Assembly: GCA_017558065.1 (NCBI GenBank) | Contig: JAFYWK010000043.1 | Coordinates: forward strand, 1 to 64,000 | Direction of reading: 5' to 3' | DNA from: Paludibacteraceae bacterium | GTDB taxonomy: Bacteria > Bacteroidota > Bacteroidia > Bacteroidales > Paludibacteraceae | DNA length: 64,000 nt | Part shown: positions 34,604 through 43,100 of the stretch, in pieces | Numbering within the stretch: position 1 is the first letter of the stretch | Layout of the letters: every line of letters begins with the position of its first letter | Notes under the pieces: model-generated | The model's input: only the letters and a program-made list of their open reading frames with translations | What the model was told of the DNA's origin: nothing | Database searches by the model: none | Position numbers and translations under genes: made by a program

Positions 34604-35175
34604 TGTGTCCACCATACCCACAATCCAAATAGCATCAAGTAAAAGAGATACTTGAATATATAGGTGTGCATCAACTCAAACAATTCGGGGTGATATTCTA
34701 TGATGATGGTAATGAGTGCGATACGCAGTATGTTAAATAGGTATATTGCCACAAACCCCAATGGGATAAACCATAGTTTTCTGAGCCATTTGCCTCGTGC
34801 CACCAGCATAATTATCAGCCAGATGAACGCTTGTTTCAAGGCGGTGCAACTCCATACGATGCGTACGCTGCTACCGCTGTCGAAGTGCAGAATGTTGTTG
34901 GGCAGTTGATGTATGGTGTCGCGCACGAGGTGCACCACCCAATAAACAGCATTAGCGATATGCGCAGCCAAAAAGTCAAACGGTGCGGTGATGTCTATTC
35001 CGAACCATGTGACTTGTATGCCTCCCTCGTCACCCAGCACGGTGTATTTCCAAAAGAAGTTCGCCGCCAGCAGCGCCACCACGAATAACAATATATCCAT
35101 GTACGGACGCAATGCTTTTGGAATGACGGATATCGGATATCGGTTATCGGATATTGGAGGTTGGTAGTTGGACAT
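34582..35175 (-). CDS. Exosortase/archaeosortase family protein
   Basis: A 197-residue integral membrane protein with about six hydrophobic segments. The three family catalytic residues are present: Cys110 in VWSCTALKQ, Arg151 in NILRIALI and His170 in LMHTYIFK. Exosortases are thought to be membrane transpeptidases that cut C-terminal sorting signals. The first 20 or so residues (QPPISDNRYPIS) are encoded by CCGATAT-type heptamers, so the N-terminus is extended by the repeat. A candidate substrate with a tail signal-like C-terminus lies at 39658. Confidence 0.82.
   Translation of the reverse strand: MSNYQPPISDNRYPISVIPKALRPYMDILLFVVALLAANFFWKYTVLGDEGGIQVTWFGIDITAPFDFLAAHIANAVYWVVHLVRDTIHQLPNNILHFDSGSSVRIVWSCTALKQAFIWLIIMLVARGKWLRKLWFIPLGFVAIYLFNILRIALITIIIEYHPELFELMHTYIFKYLFYLMLFGLWVWWTHIGRRSA
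35125..35160 (-). repeat. Heptamer array (family A) at the exosortase N-terminus
   Basis: On the minus strand CCAATAT, CCGATAA, CCGATAT, CCGATAT in tandem inside the coding start. Orientation is opposite to the array at 35593-35718 on the other side of the four-helix-bundle gene. Confidence 0.72.
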
Positions 35176-35177
35176 AG

Positions 35178-35552
35178 TTATTTATTGTTTGACATTTGAT
35201 TGCTGCGATAATTTTTGAGACCACGAATCATTCTCGCAACATCGGTAATTATTTTATAGATAGAGTTATATTCCTCTTGAGTAATATATTTTAGGTCACA
35301 TGCGATTTCTAATTGGCAATCTGCTTCCATTAAGGAACCGAATGCTATGTCTAAAAAATGACATTGTTCTTTTAATGGCGTTCTTGAAAGTCCTTCTGCA
35401 ATATTCGACGGTACAGATATAATCGCACGTCTAACTTGTGATGTCAGTGCAAATCTTTCATCAACAGGAAATGTATTTATTAGTTTATACGTCACTCGAA
35501 CAAGTTCTTTAGCGCGAATGTAAACGTCTAATTGCTTATATGAATTATCCAT
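35178..35552 (-). CDS. Four-helix-bundle protein (23S rRNA intervening-sequence-protein family)
   Basis: A 124-residue protein of the S23/IVS four-helix-bundle family. It shows the typical Q-rich start YKQLDVYIRAKELV, then FALTSQVRRAIISVPSNIAEG, FLDIAFGSLMEADCQLEIA and LKYITQEEYNSI. The family occurs inside 23S rRNA intervening sequences and as the accessory Avd protein of diversity-generating retroelements; most members are of unknown function. Here there is no rRNA gene or reverse transcriptase. It is AT-richer than its neighbours and lies between two oppositely oriented heptamer arrays, suggesting acquisition as a unit. Confidence 0.88.
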   Translation of the reverse strand: MDNSYKQLDVYIRAKELVRVTYKLINTFPVDERFALTSQVRRAIISVPSNIAEGLSRTPLKEQCHFLDIAFGSLMEADCQLEIACDLKYITQEEYNSIYKIITDVARMIRGLKNYRSNQMSNNK

Positions 35553-35592
35553 AATAGTTTAATATTTCTGTTTAATTTCCAATATTCAATCC

Positions 35593-35718
35593 CCGCTCCC
35601 CGCTCCCCGATATCCGCTCCCCGCTTCCCGATATCCGCTCCCCGCTTCCCGATATCCGATATCCGATATCCGATACCCGCTTCCCGATATCCGATATCCG
35701 ATATCCGATACCCGCTCA
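35593..35718 (+). repeat. Perfect 7-bp-period array, 18 units (family A, dense copy)
   Basis: Eighteen consecutive heptamers with no phase slip, of only two kinds: CCGCTCC or CCGCTTC, and CCGATAT or CCGATAC. The order shows higher-order duplication (a block ending CCGATAC occurs twice). It runs from upstream of the four-helix-bundle gene to two bases before the tsaD stop. A minus-strand reading frame through it only translates the repeat. Confidence 0.9.
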
Positions 35719-35719
35719 C

Positions 35720-36769
35720 CTATATCCTTGTCTTCGCATACGGTGCGGCATCTACGGGGCAGAACTCCCCTTTCAGGTACTTGTAGTAGCCCGCTTGTGC
35801 GACCATGGCGGCGTTGTCTGTGGTGTACGCGAACGGTGGGATATGCACTTTCCAGTGATGCCTTTTGCCGAGGTCGATGAGCGCATCGCGCAGCCCGCTG
35901 TTGGCGCTCACGCCACCTGCCACGGCTATCTCTTTCACACCCAGATCCTTGGCGGCTTTCTTGAGCTTATTAATCAGAATATCGATGATGGTCTTCTGCA
36001 ACGAAGCGCACAAATCCGCCTTATTTTCCTCGATGAAATCGGGGTTTTCTTTCAGTTGGTCACGCAGAAAATAGAGGAACGAGGTCTTCAGGCCCGAGAA
36101 CGAGTAGTTGTATTCGGGTATATGTGGTTTGCTGAATTGGAAGGCCTCTGCGTTGCCCTCTTTGGCAAGTCGGTCAATCCATGGTCCGCCGGGGTAGGGC
36201 AGTCCCATGATTTTCGCGCACTTGTCGAACGCTTCGCCTGCAGCGTCATCTATCGTCTGTCCGATGATCTCCATCGTGTAGTGGTCTTTCACCAGCACAA
36301 TCTGACTATTTCCCCCACTCACCAATAGACACAAGAACGGAAAACTCGGTGTATCCGCCCCCCGCTCTCCGATACCCGATCCCCGATCTCCGATCCCCGT
36401 GCGAATGAAATGAGCAAGTATATGCGCTTGCAGGTGGTTCACTTCCACCAGCGGTATGTCTTGCGATAGTGCGAGTCCTTTGGCAAAACTGGTACCCACC
36501 AGCAGGCTACCCAACAGTCCTGGTCCGCGCGTGAAGGCAATGGCGCTCAGTTGGTCTGCCGTCACGCCTGCGCGTTTGAGGGCGGCATCTACTACGGGTA
36601 CGATGTTCAACTGGTGTGCACGGCTGGCAAGTTCGGGTACTACACCGCCGAACTCCTCGTGTACGCCTTGCGAGGCGGTCACATTGCTCAGCAATAACCC
36701 ATCGCAAAGCACTGCAGCCGAAGTATCATCGCAACTCGATTCTATCGCTAAAATAATGGTCTCTTTCAT
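35720..36769 (-). CDS. tsaD: tRNA N6-adenosine threonylcarbamoyltransferase TsaD
   Basis: A 349-residue TsaD, completing the t6A37 modification of ANN-decoding tRNAs. It starts TIILAIESSCDDTSAAV; metal ligands are His112 and His116 in NHLQAHILAHF; LLVSGGNSQIV and AGGVSANSGLR follow. Residues about 125-138 (GIGDRGSGIGERGA) are encoded by six CCGATCC-type heptamers (36355-36396, 42 nt) between the metal-site helix and the next strand. This position is a variable loop in other TsaD proteins, so activity is probably kept. Confidence 0.97.
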   Translation of the reverse strand: MKETIILAIESSCDDTSAAVLCDGLLLSNVTASQGVHEEFGGVVPELASRAHQLNIVPVVDAALKRAGVTADQLSAIAFTRGPGLLGSLLVGTSFAKGLALSQDIPLVEVNHLQAHILAHFIRTGIGDRGSGIGERGADTPSFPFLCLLVSGGNSQIVLVKDHYTMEIIGQTIDDAAGEAFDKCAKIMGLPYPGGPWIDRLAKEGNAEAFQFSKPHIPEYNYSFSGLKTSFLYFLRDQLKENPDFIEENKADLCASLQKTIIDILINKLKKAAKDLGVKEIAVAGGVSANSGLRDALIDLGKRHHWKVHIPPFAYTTDNAAMVAQAGYYKYLKGEFCPVDAAPYAKTRI

Positions 36770-36783
36770 ATCAATCCCATTTA

Positions 36784-36827
36784 TAATTGTCTATATTGTT
36801 GAATCTAATTGTTTTTATTGTTGTTTC
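36784..36827 (-). repeat. ACAAT-rich leader repeat upstream of tsaD
   Basis: About 44 nt nearly identical to two tandem copies at 38990-39074, in the same orientation relative to the downstream minus-strand gene. Confidence 0.65.
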
Positions 36828-36846
36828 ATAATTCTCTGTATATCAC

Positions 36847-37968
36847 TTACTTACTTCGGTTGTTTCGGGGGGGGTAATTCCCAATCTTAATAAATTCAGT
36901 CGGCGTATATCCTACGATTTTCGTGAAGTGTCGCCATGCCGTAGCGCGTGAGCGATAGCCTGCGTCGTAGAACAGGTCTTGCACATTGGCATTGGGGTTT
37001 GCCAGCAGGCATTGGCATATATAGTCAATGCGTCGGCGATGTAGCATGTCGGACAAACTTTCGAAGCCCAACTCTTTGGCTGCCAATTGGATATAGGTTC
37101 TGTTGGTTCCTACGCTATGTACAATCTTATCTCCTGTCAGTTCGGGGTCTTGCCATATCTCAGGTTGATCCATCAGTTCTTGCAGTTTTTGTGCCACATG
37201 GTTGATGGTTTGTTGCGTGCTTTCGGGCGTTTCGGCGGCTGCGTAATAGTCGCGCACTTTTTCCAGCGGCACATGCAATCGCTCATAGTGCTCGGCATAG
37301 ATGATAAATACGGAGATCATCAGGTAGAAGACCTCGTGGATGATGTATCCTACGAAGTACTGCATACAGCGACTGGCTATATAGGAACCAACCATCATGA
37401 TTAGGCATGCGATGAGCAGGTCGATGTATTTTTGTATATCGGGATTCTTGTGCTTATTTCGCATGTGTATCAGTCCAATGCAATAAGGGATGAATAGGGC
37501 TACAAATGCGATACGGATATACACATTTGGTTCCGAGATATGTGTTTTCAGTTGCTCAATGCTGTAGATATTGCTAATCTCGCTCATTGCGCTTAGTACA
37601 ACGATAGCTGTGGCCATTATCAGCGATGGAAGTAGTATCAGTAGGGCTCGTTTTACGGTCAGCCAATGTGGGCGTATCAATTCTGCGATATAGCACCAAA
37701 TCAAGAAGAAGATATAGAATCCAGGAATGATAATAATGGGTGAAAACAGTTTGTATGATTCCAGTATGTTGGTGTTTTCGAAAGCCATAACCATTTCTAT
37801 GATGCTTGCAATGGCTGAAATGGCAAAGAAGATGAATATGTAATACCAAGTGCGATTATTAGGTGTGTGGTGTTTGATAAAGATCAATGAGGCAGCAGCC
37901 AATTGCATGAACACATGTATGCCCAATATCACGAGGTAGAGTACAGATGTCAGATACGTGAAATTCAT
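36847..37968 (-). CDS. Membrane-anchored AraC family regulator
   Basis: A 373-residue protein. The N-terminal part has about seven hydrophobic segments (residues 5-245), then a linker with a conserved LHVPLEKVRDYYAA. The AraC HTH is C-terminal (about 275-365): GTNRTYIQLAAKELGFESLSDMLHRRRIDY and DAGYRSRATAWRHFTKIVGYTPTEF. It probably senses a membrane or envelope signal directly. It lies upstream of tsaD on the same strand (77-nt gap) but has no obvious operon partner; three REP-like copies lie in its 5' region. Confidence 0.88.
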   Translation of the reverse strand: MNFTYLTSVLYLVILGIHVFMQLAAASLIFIKHHTPNNRTWYYIFIFFAISAIASIIEMVMAFENTNILESYKLFSPIIIIPGFYIFFLIWCYIAELIRPHWLTVKRALLILLPSLIMATAIVVLSAMSEISNIYSIEQLKTHISEPNVYIRIAFVALFIPYCIGLIHMRNKHKNPDIQKYIDLLIACLIMMVGSYIASRCMQYFVGYIIHEVFYLMISVFIIYAEHYERLHVPLEKVRDYYAAAETPESTQQTINHVAQKLQELMDQPEIWQDPELTGDKIVHSVGTNRTYIQLAAKELGFESLSDMLHRRRIDYICQCLLANPNANVQDLFYDAGYRSRATAWRHFTKIVGYTPTEFIKIGNYPPRNNRSK

Positions 37969-38078
37969 GCTTTATATTTGGTTAATTATCTCCCCTATTA
38001 CTTTGTTATTTTTGTAGGCACATAGTGCCGTATTTTTGTTTCAAAAAAAATGTTTTCCTACTCTTTCTTTCTTCGTCG

Positions 38079-38232
38079 TTTAGTTTAGATAGTTTAGATT
38101 TCTCGCGCTTTGCGCGTAGGATGTTATCTTTCTCCTATGCCCTTTGGTCAAGAAATCTCAACTATCTCAACTATATAGTCTGTTCCTTCTTTTGGTTTGG
38201 ATAGTTTAGATTTCTCGCGCTTTGCGCGTAGG
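38079..38232. repeat. Cluster of three REP-like elements (family B)
   Basis: Plus copy 38079-38121, minus copy 38131-38174 and plus copy 38194-38232. The two plus copies share the hairpin CGCGC-TTT-GCGCG followed by TAGGAT. The 280-nt gap between the AraC gene and the small-protein gene contains little else. Confidence 0.78.
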
Positions 38233-38248
38233 ATGCTTTACTAATTCT

Positions 38249-38593
38249 TTATCCCTTCTTCGTATACATCAATCTAAACACAAACGTGCGCAGCGAAGCA
38301 CATGGCTGTTTCTTCTTCTTTCGCGCTTGTGTTATGTGCAGACGGAAAAGCCGCTCGTATTCAGCGCGTTGTGTGGGTTCTGCCAGCAGTGTGTCCACCT
38401 CTTTCCATGTGTCACGAAAGCGCGCTTGCGCTTGTTGTTGTGCCTCGGTGGGCTGTTCCACGCGATTGGGGTGATCCATGCCTATGCCGTAGAGTTGTCC
38501 TGTATGCTTGTTGGCACGGATATATATGCGATCGGTGCGTTTAAACTTACCCGTAACCGAAGCAAATGGCGAAGAAGGTGTAATTTTTGACAT
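38249..38593 (-). CDS. Small conserved protein of unknown function (SGK/TLxGF family, copy 4)
   Basis: A 114-residue basic protein that is the most diverged member: MSKITPSSPFASVTGKFKRTD at the start (TGK instead of SGK), a centre with HPNRVEQPTEAQQQAQARF, and PCASLRTFVFRLMY at the C-terminus. The order of features matches copies 1-3. It begins 3 nt after copy 3, so translation is probably coupled. No signal peptide. Function unknown. Confidence 0.68.
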   Translation of the reverse strand: MSKITPSSPFASVTGKFKRTDRIYIRANKHTGQLYGIGMDHPNRVEQPTEAQQQAQARFRDTWKEVDTLLAEPTQRAEYERLFRLHITQARKKKKQPCASLRTFVFRLMYTKKG

Positions 38594-38596
38594 AAT

Positions 38597-38989
38597 TTAT
38601 TTCTCCTCTTTAGCTTGTGTGTGTAGTGTGTGGAATATATACCCGTATAGTGTGGTGATTACTGGCTTACGGCGCGATGAATAGGGCAAATGTTCATTGG
38701 AGGCAACGGGTCGTTTGTACGATGGATTGTGCTTGTTGATGTATGCCGCGAACTCTTTTTCCCACTTTGCGCGTTTTTCCGTATCAGCCATTTCGGCATG
38801 CACTTGTTTGGATATTTCTCCGAACAGCGACGAGTTACGTTTTTGTGTTTCCGAAGGTGGTTGCTCGTTGGGGTGTGTTACTACGTATGCATGGGTACGA
38901 CCATTGCGCATGCGATAAATCACTTGCTGACGTTTGGATAACGCTCCAGCCACCGCCGCTACAGGCGCCTCAAGAAGAATCTTTGCCAT
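38597..38989 (-). CDS. Small conserved protein of unknown function (SGK/TLxGF family, copy 3)
   Basis: A 130-residue basic protein: MAKILLEAPVAAVAGALSKR at the start, then VIYRMRNGRTHAYVV, HPNEQPPSETQKRNSSLF and the family C-terminal motif TTLYGYIFHTL. The RxGR/NGRTHAYV stretch resembles the YRRNGK region of wider family members. Expressed from a promoter at 39182-39213 through a leader of about 190 nt packed with short direct repeats. With copy 4 it forms a pair like copies 1 and 2. Confidence 0.7.
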   Translation of the reverse strand: MAKILLEAPVAAVAGALSKRQQVIYRMRNGRTHAYVVTHPNEQPPSETQKRNSSLFGEISKQVHAEMADTEKRAKWEKEFAAYINKHNPSYKRPVASNEHLPYSSRRKPVITTLYGYIFHTLHTQAKEEK

Positions 38990-39074
38990 AATTGTTTATA
39001 TTGTTGAATCCAATTGTTTTTATTGTTGTTTTACAATTGTCTATATTGTTGATTCAATTGTTTTTATTGTTGAT
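38990..39074 (-). repeat. Two tandem ACAAT-rich leader repeats
   Basis: Two units of about 42-44 nt with the pattern AACAATAAAAACAATT plus AACAATATA-ACAATT (minus strand) directly before the copy 3 start codon. A third copy precedes tsaD. Confidence 0.7.
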
Positions 39075-39181
39075 TATAAATTCCTTTTAATTTTTGTTAA
39101 TTTTCTATAATTTTCTATAATTTTGGTGTCGCACATTCTTAGATTTTCTATAATTTTGGTGTCGCGACTCGCTTTCGCCTG

Positions 39182-39213
39182 CAAAGGTACAAAAATCCCT
39201 TGATATTACCAAA
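39182..39213 (-). promoter_or_regulatory. Bacteroidota-type promoter of the small-protein pair
   Basis: Minus strand TTTG, 20 nt, TACCTTTG. The leader between it and the gene also holds two copies of TTTTCTATAATTTTGGTGTC (39107-39164). Confidence 0.78.
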
Positions 39214-39270
39214 TTTTTCCCTAAAAAAATGCACTTTTTCTTCCTTTTTCGCTCCTTGTCTGTTTCGACA

Positions 39271-39358
39271 TGTAACCGATACATAACCGATACATAACCG
39301 ACACATAACCGATACATACGTATACCCCATGAATACCCTATGAATATCCCATGAATAC
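39271..39358. repeat. Tandem array with 11-bp period, eight units
   Basis: Units 1-4 are CATAACCGATA with small changes, unit 5 is a junction, units 6-8 are CCCATGAATAC with small changes. All keep an 11-bp register. It lies just upstream of the small-protein promoter. Confidence 0.8.
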
Positions 39359-39625
39359 CCCAAGCTGCATCTTAGCATGAGAGAAGGCACGCTCTGCGCG
39401 TAGGTACTCTCTCGAATGTACCAGTTTTTTCAACTTGCTATGTTCATTATCCCGAATGCTATTCGGGTGTCCATGTCTATGTGGTCTTGTGTCAATCACT
39501 CGCGTTTGCCTTTAAATACCCTATTTGTTTCTTAAAAATTGTTGCAAAACCTTAATAAAAGTGATATTTTGCCAAAATGAAACACATATTTGTAGAAATA
39601 GAACTTCGTTCTCGTTAAAAAGCAG

Positions 39626-39633
39626 TACTTTTG
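39626..39633 (+). promoter_or_regulatory. Bacteroidota -7 element
   Basis: TACTTTTG, 24 nt before the ATG at 39658. No TTG at the usual distance. The rest of 39359-39625 shows a partial REP-like piece near 39385-39410 and nothing else clear. Confidence 0.55.
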
Positions 39634-39657
39634 CACGATTTTTCGATTTTTGAATCA

Positions 39658-40149
39658 ATGTTCGAGTCAACAGCCACATATAGTCCCATCAGTTCGCCTG
39701 CTTTGTCGAGCAGTACAACTGTCACGCCGAGCTACCACTCGTCGTCTTTTGTGGTGAGCACCAGTTTGGGTAACAGCTTCAGTAGTAGTTTTAGCATGAA
39801 GCCCCAATCGACTGTTGCTCCTATCTCTGTTCGTACATCGGATAAGACGATTCGTTCTTTCTCTACCAGTGGCGTATATGAGTATTTCATTCCCAAGGGA
39901 GAAGGTTCGTTTGTGAGGATGCACAAGGAAGTGAGTGAGGCTGTTTTTCTGCCTTCCACTCCTTATGATCCAAAAGGTCGTACATTTGCAGCCAAGCCAA
40001 CCGATCCACCTATTGGTGAGACCAACCCAGATTTGCCAGTAGGTGATGCTTTGTTGCCAATGCTGCTGTGTGCTTGCATGTATTGTGTATTGCGTATCTT
40101 CCGTAACCGAAAAAAGCTTCAATTAACTAATAAATCTGTAAACAAATAA
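39658..40149 (+). CDS. Ser/Thr-rich protein with C-terminal sorting-signal-like tail
   Basis: A 163-residue protein with the start at MFESTATYSPISSP; an upstream TTG would lie inside the -7 box. Residues 1-75 are very rich in Ser and Thr. The C-terminus has three parts: LPVGD (126-130), a hydrophobic stretch of about 16 residues (ALLPMLLCACMYCVLRIF) and a basic end RNRKK. This layout resembles exosortase-type sorting signals, though no N-terminal signal peptide is visible. It is six bases before a 2,261-residue exported protein and may be its partner. Function unknown. Confidence 0.6.
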   Translation: MFESTATYSPISSPALSSSTTVTPSYHSSSFVVSTSLGNSFSSSFSMKPQSTVAPISVRTSDKTIRSFSTSGVYEYFIPKGEGSFVRMHKEVSEAVFLPSTPYDPKGRTFAAKPTDPPIGETNPDLPVGDALLPMLLCACMYCVLRIFRNRKKLQLTNKSVNK

Positions 40150-40154
40150 TCACT

Positions 40155-43100
40155 ATGAAAAGATTATTCCATATAGCCCTCTTTTGCGCATGCGCGTTGT
40201 TTGGTTTCGTTTCAAATGCAGAGGCACAAGCACAAGCTCCTGATGGCACATACGTCACGATTAGTTATACTTATAATAGGACAACATACTATTTGGCGGT
40301 AGATAATGGTGCCGTAGCAACCACCGATACCTATGGCGATAATTGTGTGTGGATTAGAACAAGTACTACTAATACTACTGCGTTTTGGTCTGTTACAGCA
40401 GAGAAATATCTGAGTATCACAACAGGTAACTCTCCTGCTTTGACTTTGCAACCCACCGAGAAACCTTTTACATATAATAGTAATCAGTTATATTTTCTAG
40501 ATGGAAAAAGGTATTATTATATCACTTTCTCTACATCTACAAATAGTAAAAAATTTGGAGGAGCACGTACTAATAACAATGCAAAACCACCTACTAATGG
40601 CGCAATAATTATTGACAAATCCTCGTACACTCCTACCTACAAATTCACTTCTGCTACCCCTAATAAAACTTCTGTCACAGCATCGGAGTTAAAAGAAATT
40701 CGAGTTTCAACGAATGATGAAATCGGTAGTATTGCGGATGAGAGCAAAATTACTCTCACCAACGCTACTATTGATAATATTAAGGTTGAGAACAACCAAC
40801 TTGTTATAGCAACCAAAGCACCTTATGCCGATGGTGAATGTACCCTCACTATCCTAGAAGGTGCGGTAGTTGGCACCGATAATGTAGCTTTTGCCGAATT
40901 TAAAACTTCATGGAAAATCTCTCCATACACATTCACCTCCGTCACTCCAGAAGAAGGCGATGCAGGTTCCTTCTCCGTGATTACACTTACTGCGGATGTT
41001 GCTATTAAGCAAGCACCTACCTCTGGCTTCACTCTTGGCACTAAAACCATCGGCAATGGTTTGACCGTAACACTATCCAATGACAAAAAGCAACTCACGA
41101 TTACTTCCAACACTATTTTGAATGAAGGAACTCATACGCTTTATATCACCGAAGATGCGGTAGTTGCGGAAGATGGAATCGCTTTTGCTGAAGCCGAATA
41201 TTCTTGGAAAGTACTACCACCTCAGTTTATTGATGTCACTCCTGCTACTGGTACAACGAACGGATTTAATACTATCATACTGACTGCAAGTGCTGATATA
41301 GAAGAAGAACTGCGTTTTGGCTATTATCAACAAGAAAACAATGCAAAAGTACTGTTTAAATTCAATGAAACAGAAACCAGTAAACCTACTCAGGGTCTTA
41401 CTATAAAGAGATTAGATGCACGCACGTTAGAAATCACCATTCCAGATAACTTGGGCGAAGGCACATATGAACTGACGATTGAACAAGGAGCAATCCAAAG
41501 CAAAGATGGAATAGATTTTGCTAAAGCAACCTACACTTGGACTGTCAATGCCCATCAATTCGATGCTGTACAGCCTTCTACACTCGATGTGGGTAAGCGT
41601 TTGGAGAAAATCACTATTCCTGCTGCGGATCCTTCGGTTGCCATGAGCATACCCCATGACCCCGACCAAATTGCAGATTGGATCGCGCTAACTAATGCAG
41701 GTGGAGCTGTTATCCCTACTACAGTAGCTATAGTTAATAACGAATTAGTCATTACTCCTGTTGCTGCTTTAGGCAATGGTACTTATACACTGGATGTCAA
41801 GAAAGGTGCCGTGGTCGGACCACATAGCGTGCCTTTTGTGGCAACCTCCAAGACATGGAATGTAGTAGTCTCTGTTTCCATCACCCATGTCAAAGGTTTC
41901 TACTCCGCTTTGGGTGCAGGTGGCTACCAAAACGTACACACCGTAGAACGCACTATCTATTACGACAACACAACTACCTCCATACCCCTCACCCTCGCAG
42001 AGACCAACTTCTTTGGTTATATGCGCTGGTATGATCATGCGACAGATGGAGGAGAAGATATTACATGGCTAAATAATACACCACCAAGTGGCAGTGGCGG
42101 TAATTTCATAGAAATAACGGGAACAACCAGGCACCTCGGTTGGTTCGGATGGAATCGTTCGAAAACAACGGGTAATCCTGTTGCCGATGGAGGTAAAGGT
42201 GGCGTGCTCAGTGATACTGAAAACTCTAATAAAACCCCGACTATCAATATTAGCGGTTGGACAGGCAGTCGCACCATCGCCTGCGATGTGAGCCACTATT
42301 TAGATTATACTGTTACGCGCATCGATGAAAATATAGTAGGTGTCACCGAACCTCGTCTATCATACCGCCAACTCTTCCACTTCAAACCTGCATCAGAGAT
42401 GGCAGATAAGTTCAAGGCTTTGGAGGCAGACGAATATCTTGAGGAATACACCTATACGGCACCAACTGGTACAAATGTCTATCTCTCTACTGAGTTCCGT
42501 TATAATGGAGACAATGCCGAAAACTGCTATTTCTATTACGATGGTGGTCAGATAAAGCGTGTAACGACAGCCACTTGGTCAACAGGAGTAACATGGTCTG
42601 CTCCTTATGGCGTAGTATCATCTACTACGGAAGGTACAAAGACATACACATTGACCGCCAATAATGGCGAACTACGTATTGCTAAGTTTACAGTTACCTA
42701 TGTGGATAAGGCTAAATATGGTCCAGTACAAGAAACAGGTACCAACGGCAGTGCAAAGGCATTGATGTCGTATGCAGAGATGAATGCAAAGTTCGATGTC
42801 TTAGAATACAACAACTTTAGTTTTGGTCAAAAGCCTAATGGCAGTGCTCAGCAATATCTCACTACAACATTGCCATACGACCAAAGTACCTATGGATTCT
42901 CTCATATGGCAGCCGATGCTATAAAACCAAATGATGAGTTTAGCCTCCCATATTATGGCGAGTATGCGATTGTGAATCGAATTGGAGATGATTATTGGGA
43001 AGAAAGTGCCAATCACGTAGATGGTGGAGCAACTGTAGATCAGGCTGCTGCGCAAGGATTTGGTATTTATGTGGACGGAACTACCAAACCAGGTGTGGTA

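Noticed and set aside
35178..35552. Diversity-generating retroelement based on the four-helix-bundle (Avd-like) gene
   Set aside because: No reverse transcriptase, template repeat or variable repeat was seen in the window.
35528..35719. A minus-strand frame of 63 residues through the heptamer array
   Set aside because: It only translates the 7-bp repeat (seven-residue periodic peptide) and overlaps the four-helix-bundle start; no independent sign of a gene.
39271..39358. CRISPR-like regular repeats
   Set aside because: The 11-bp units are contiguous without spacers, and no cas genes are present.
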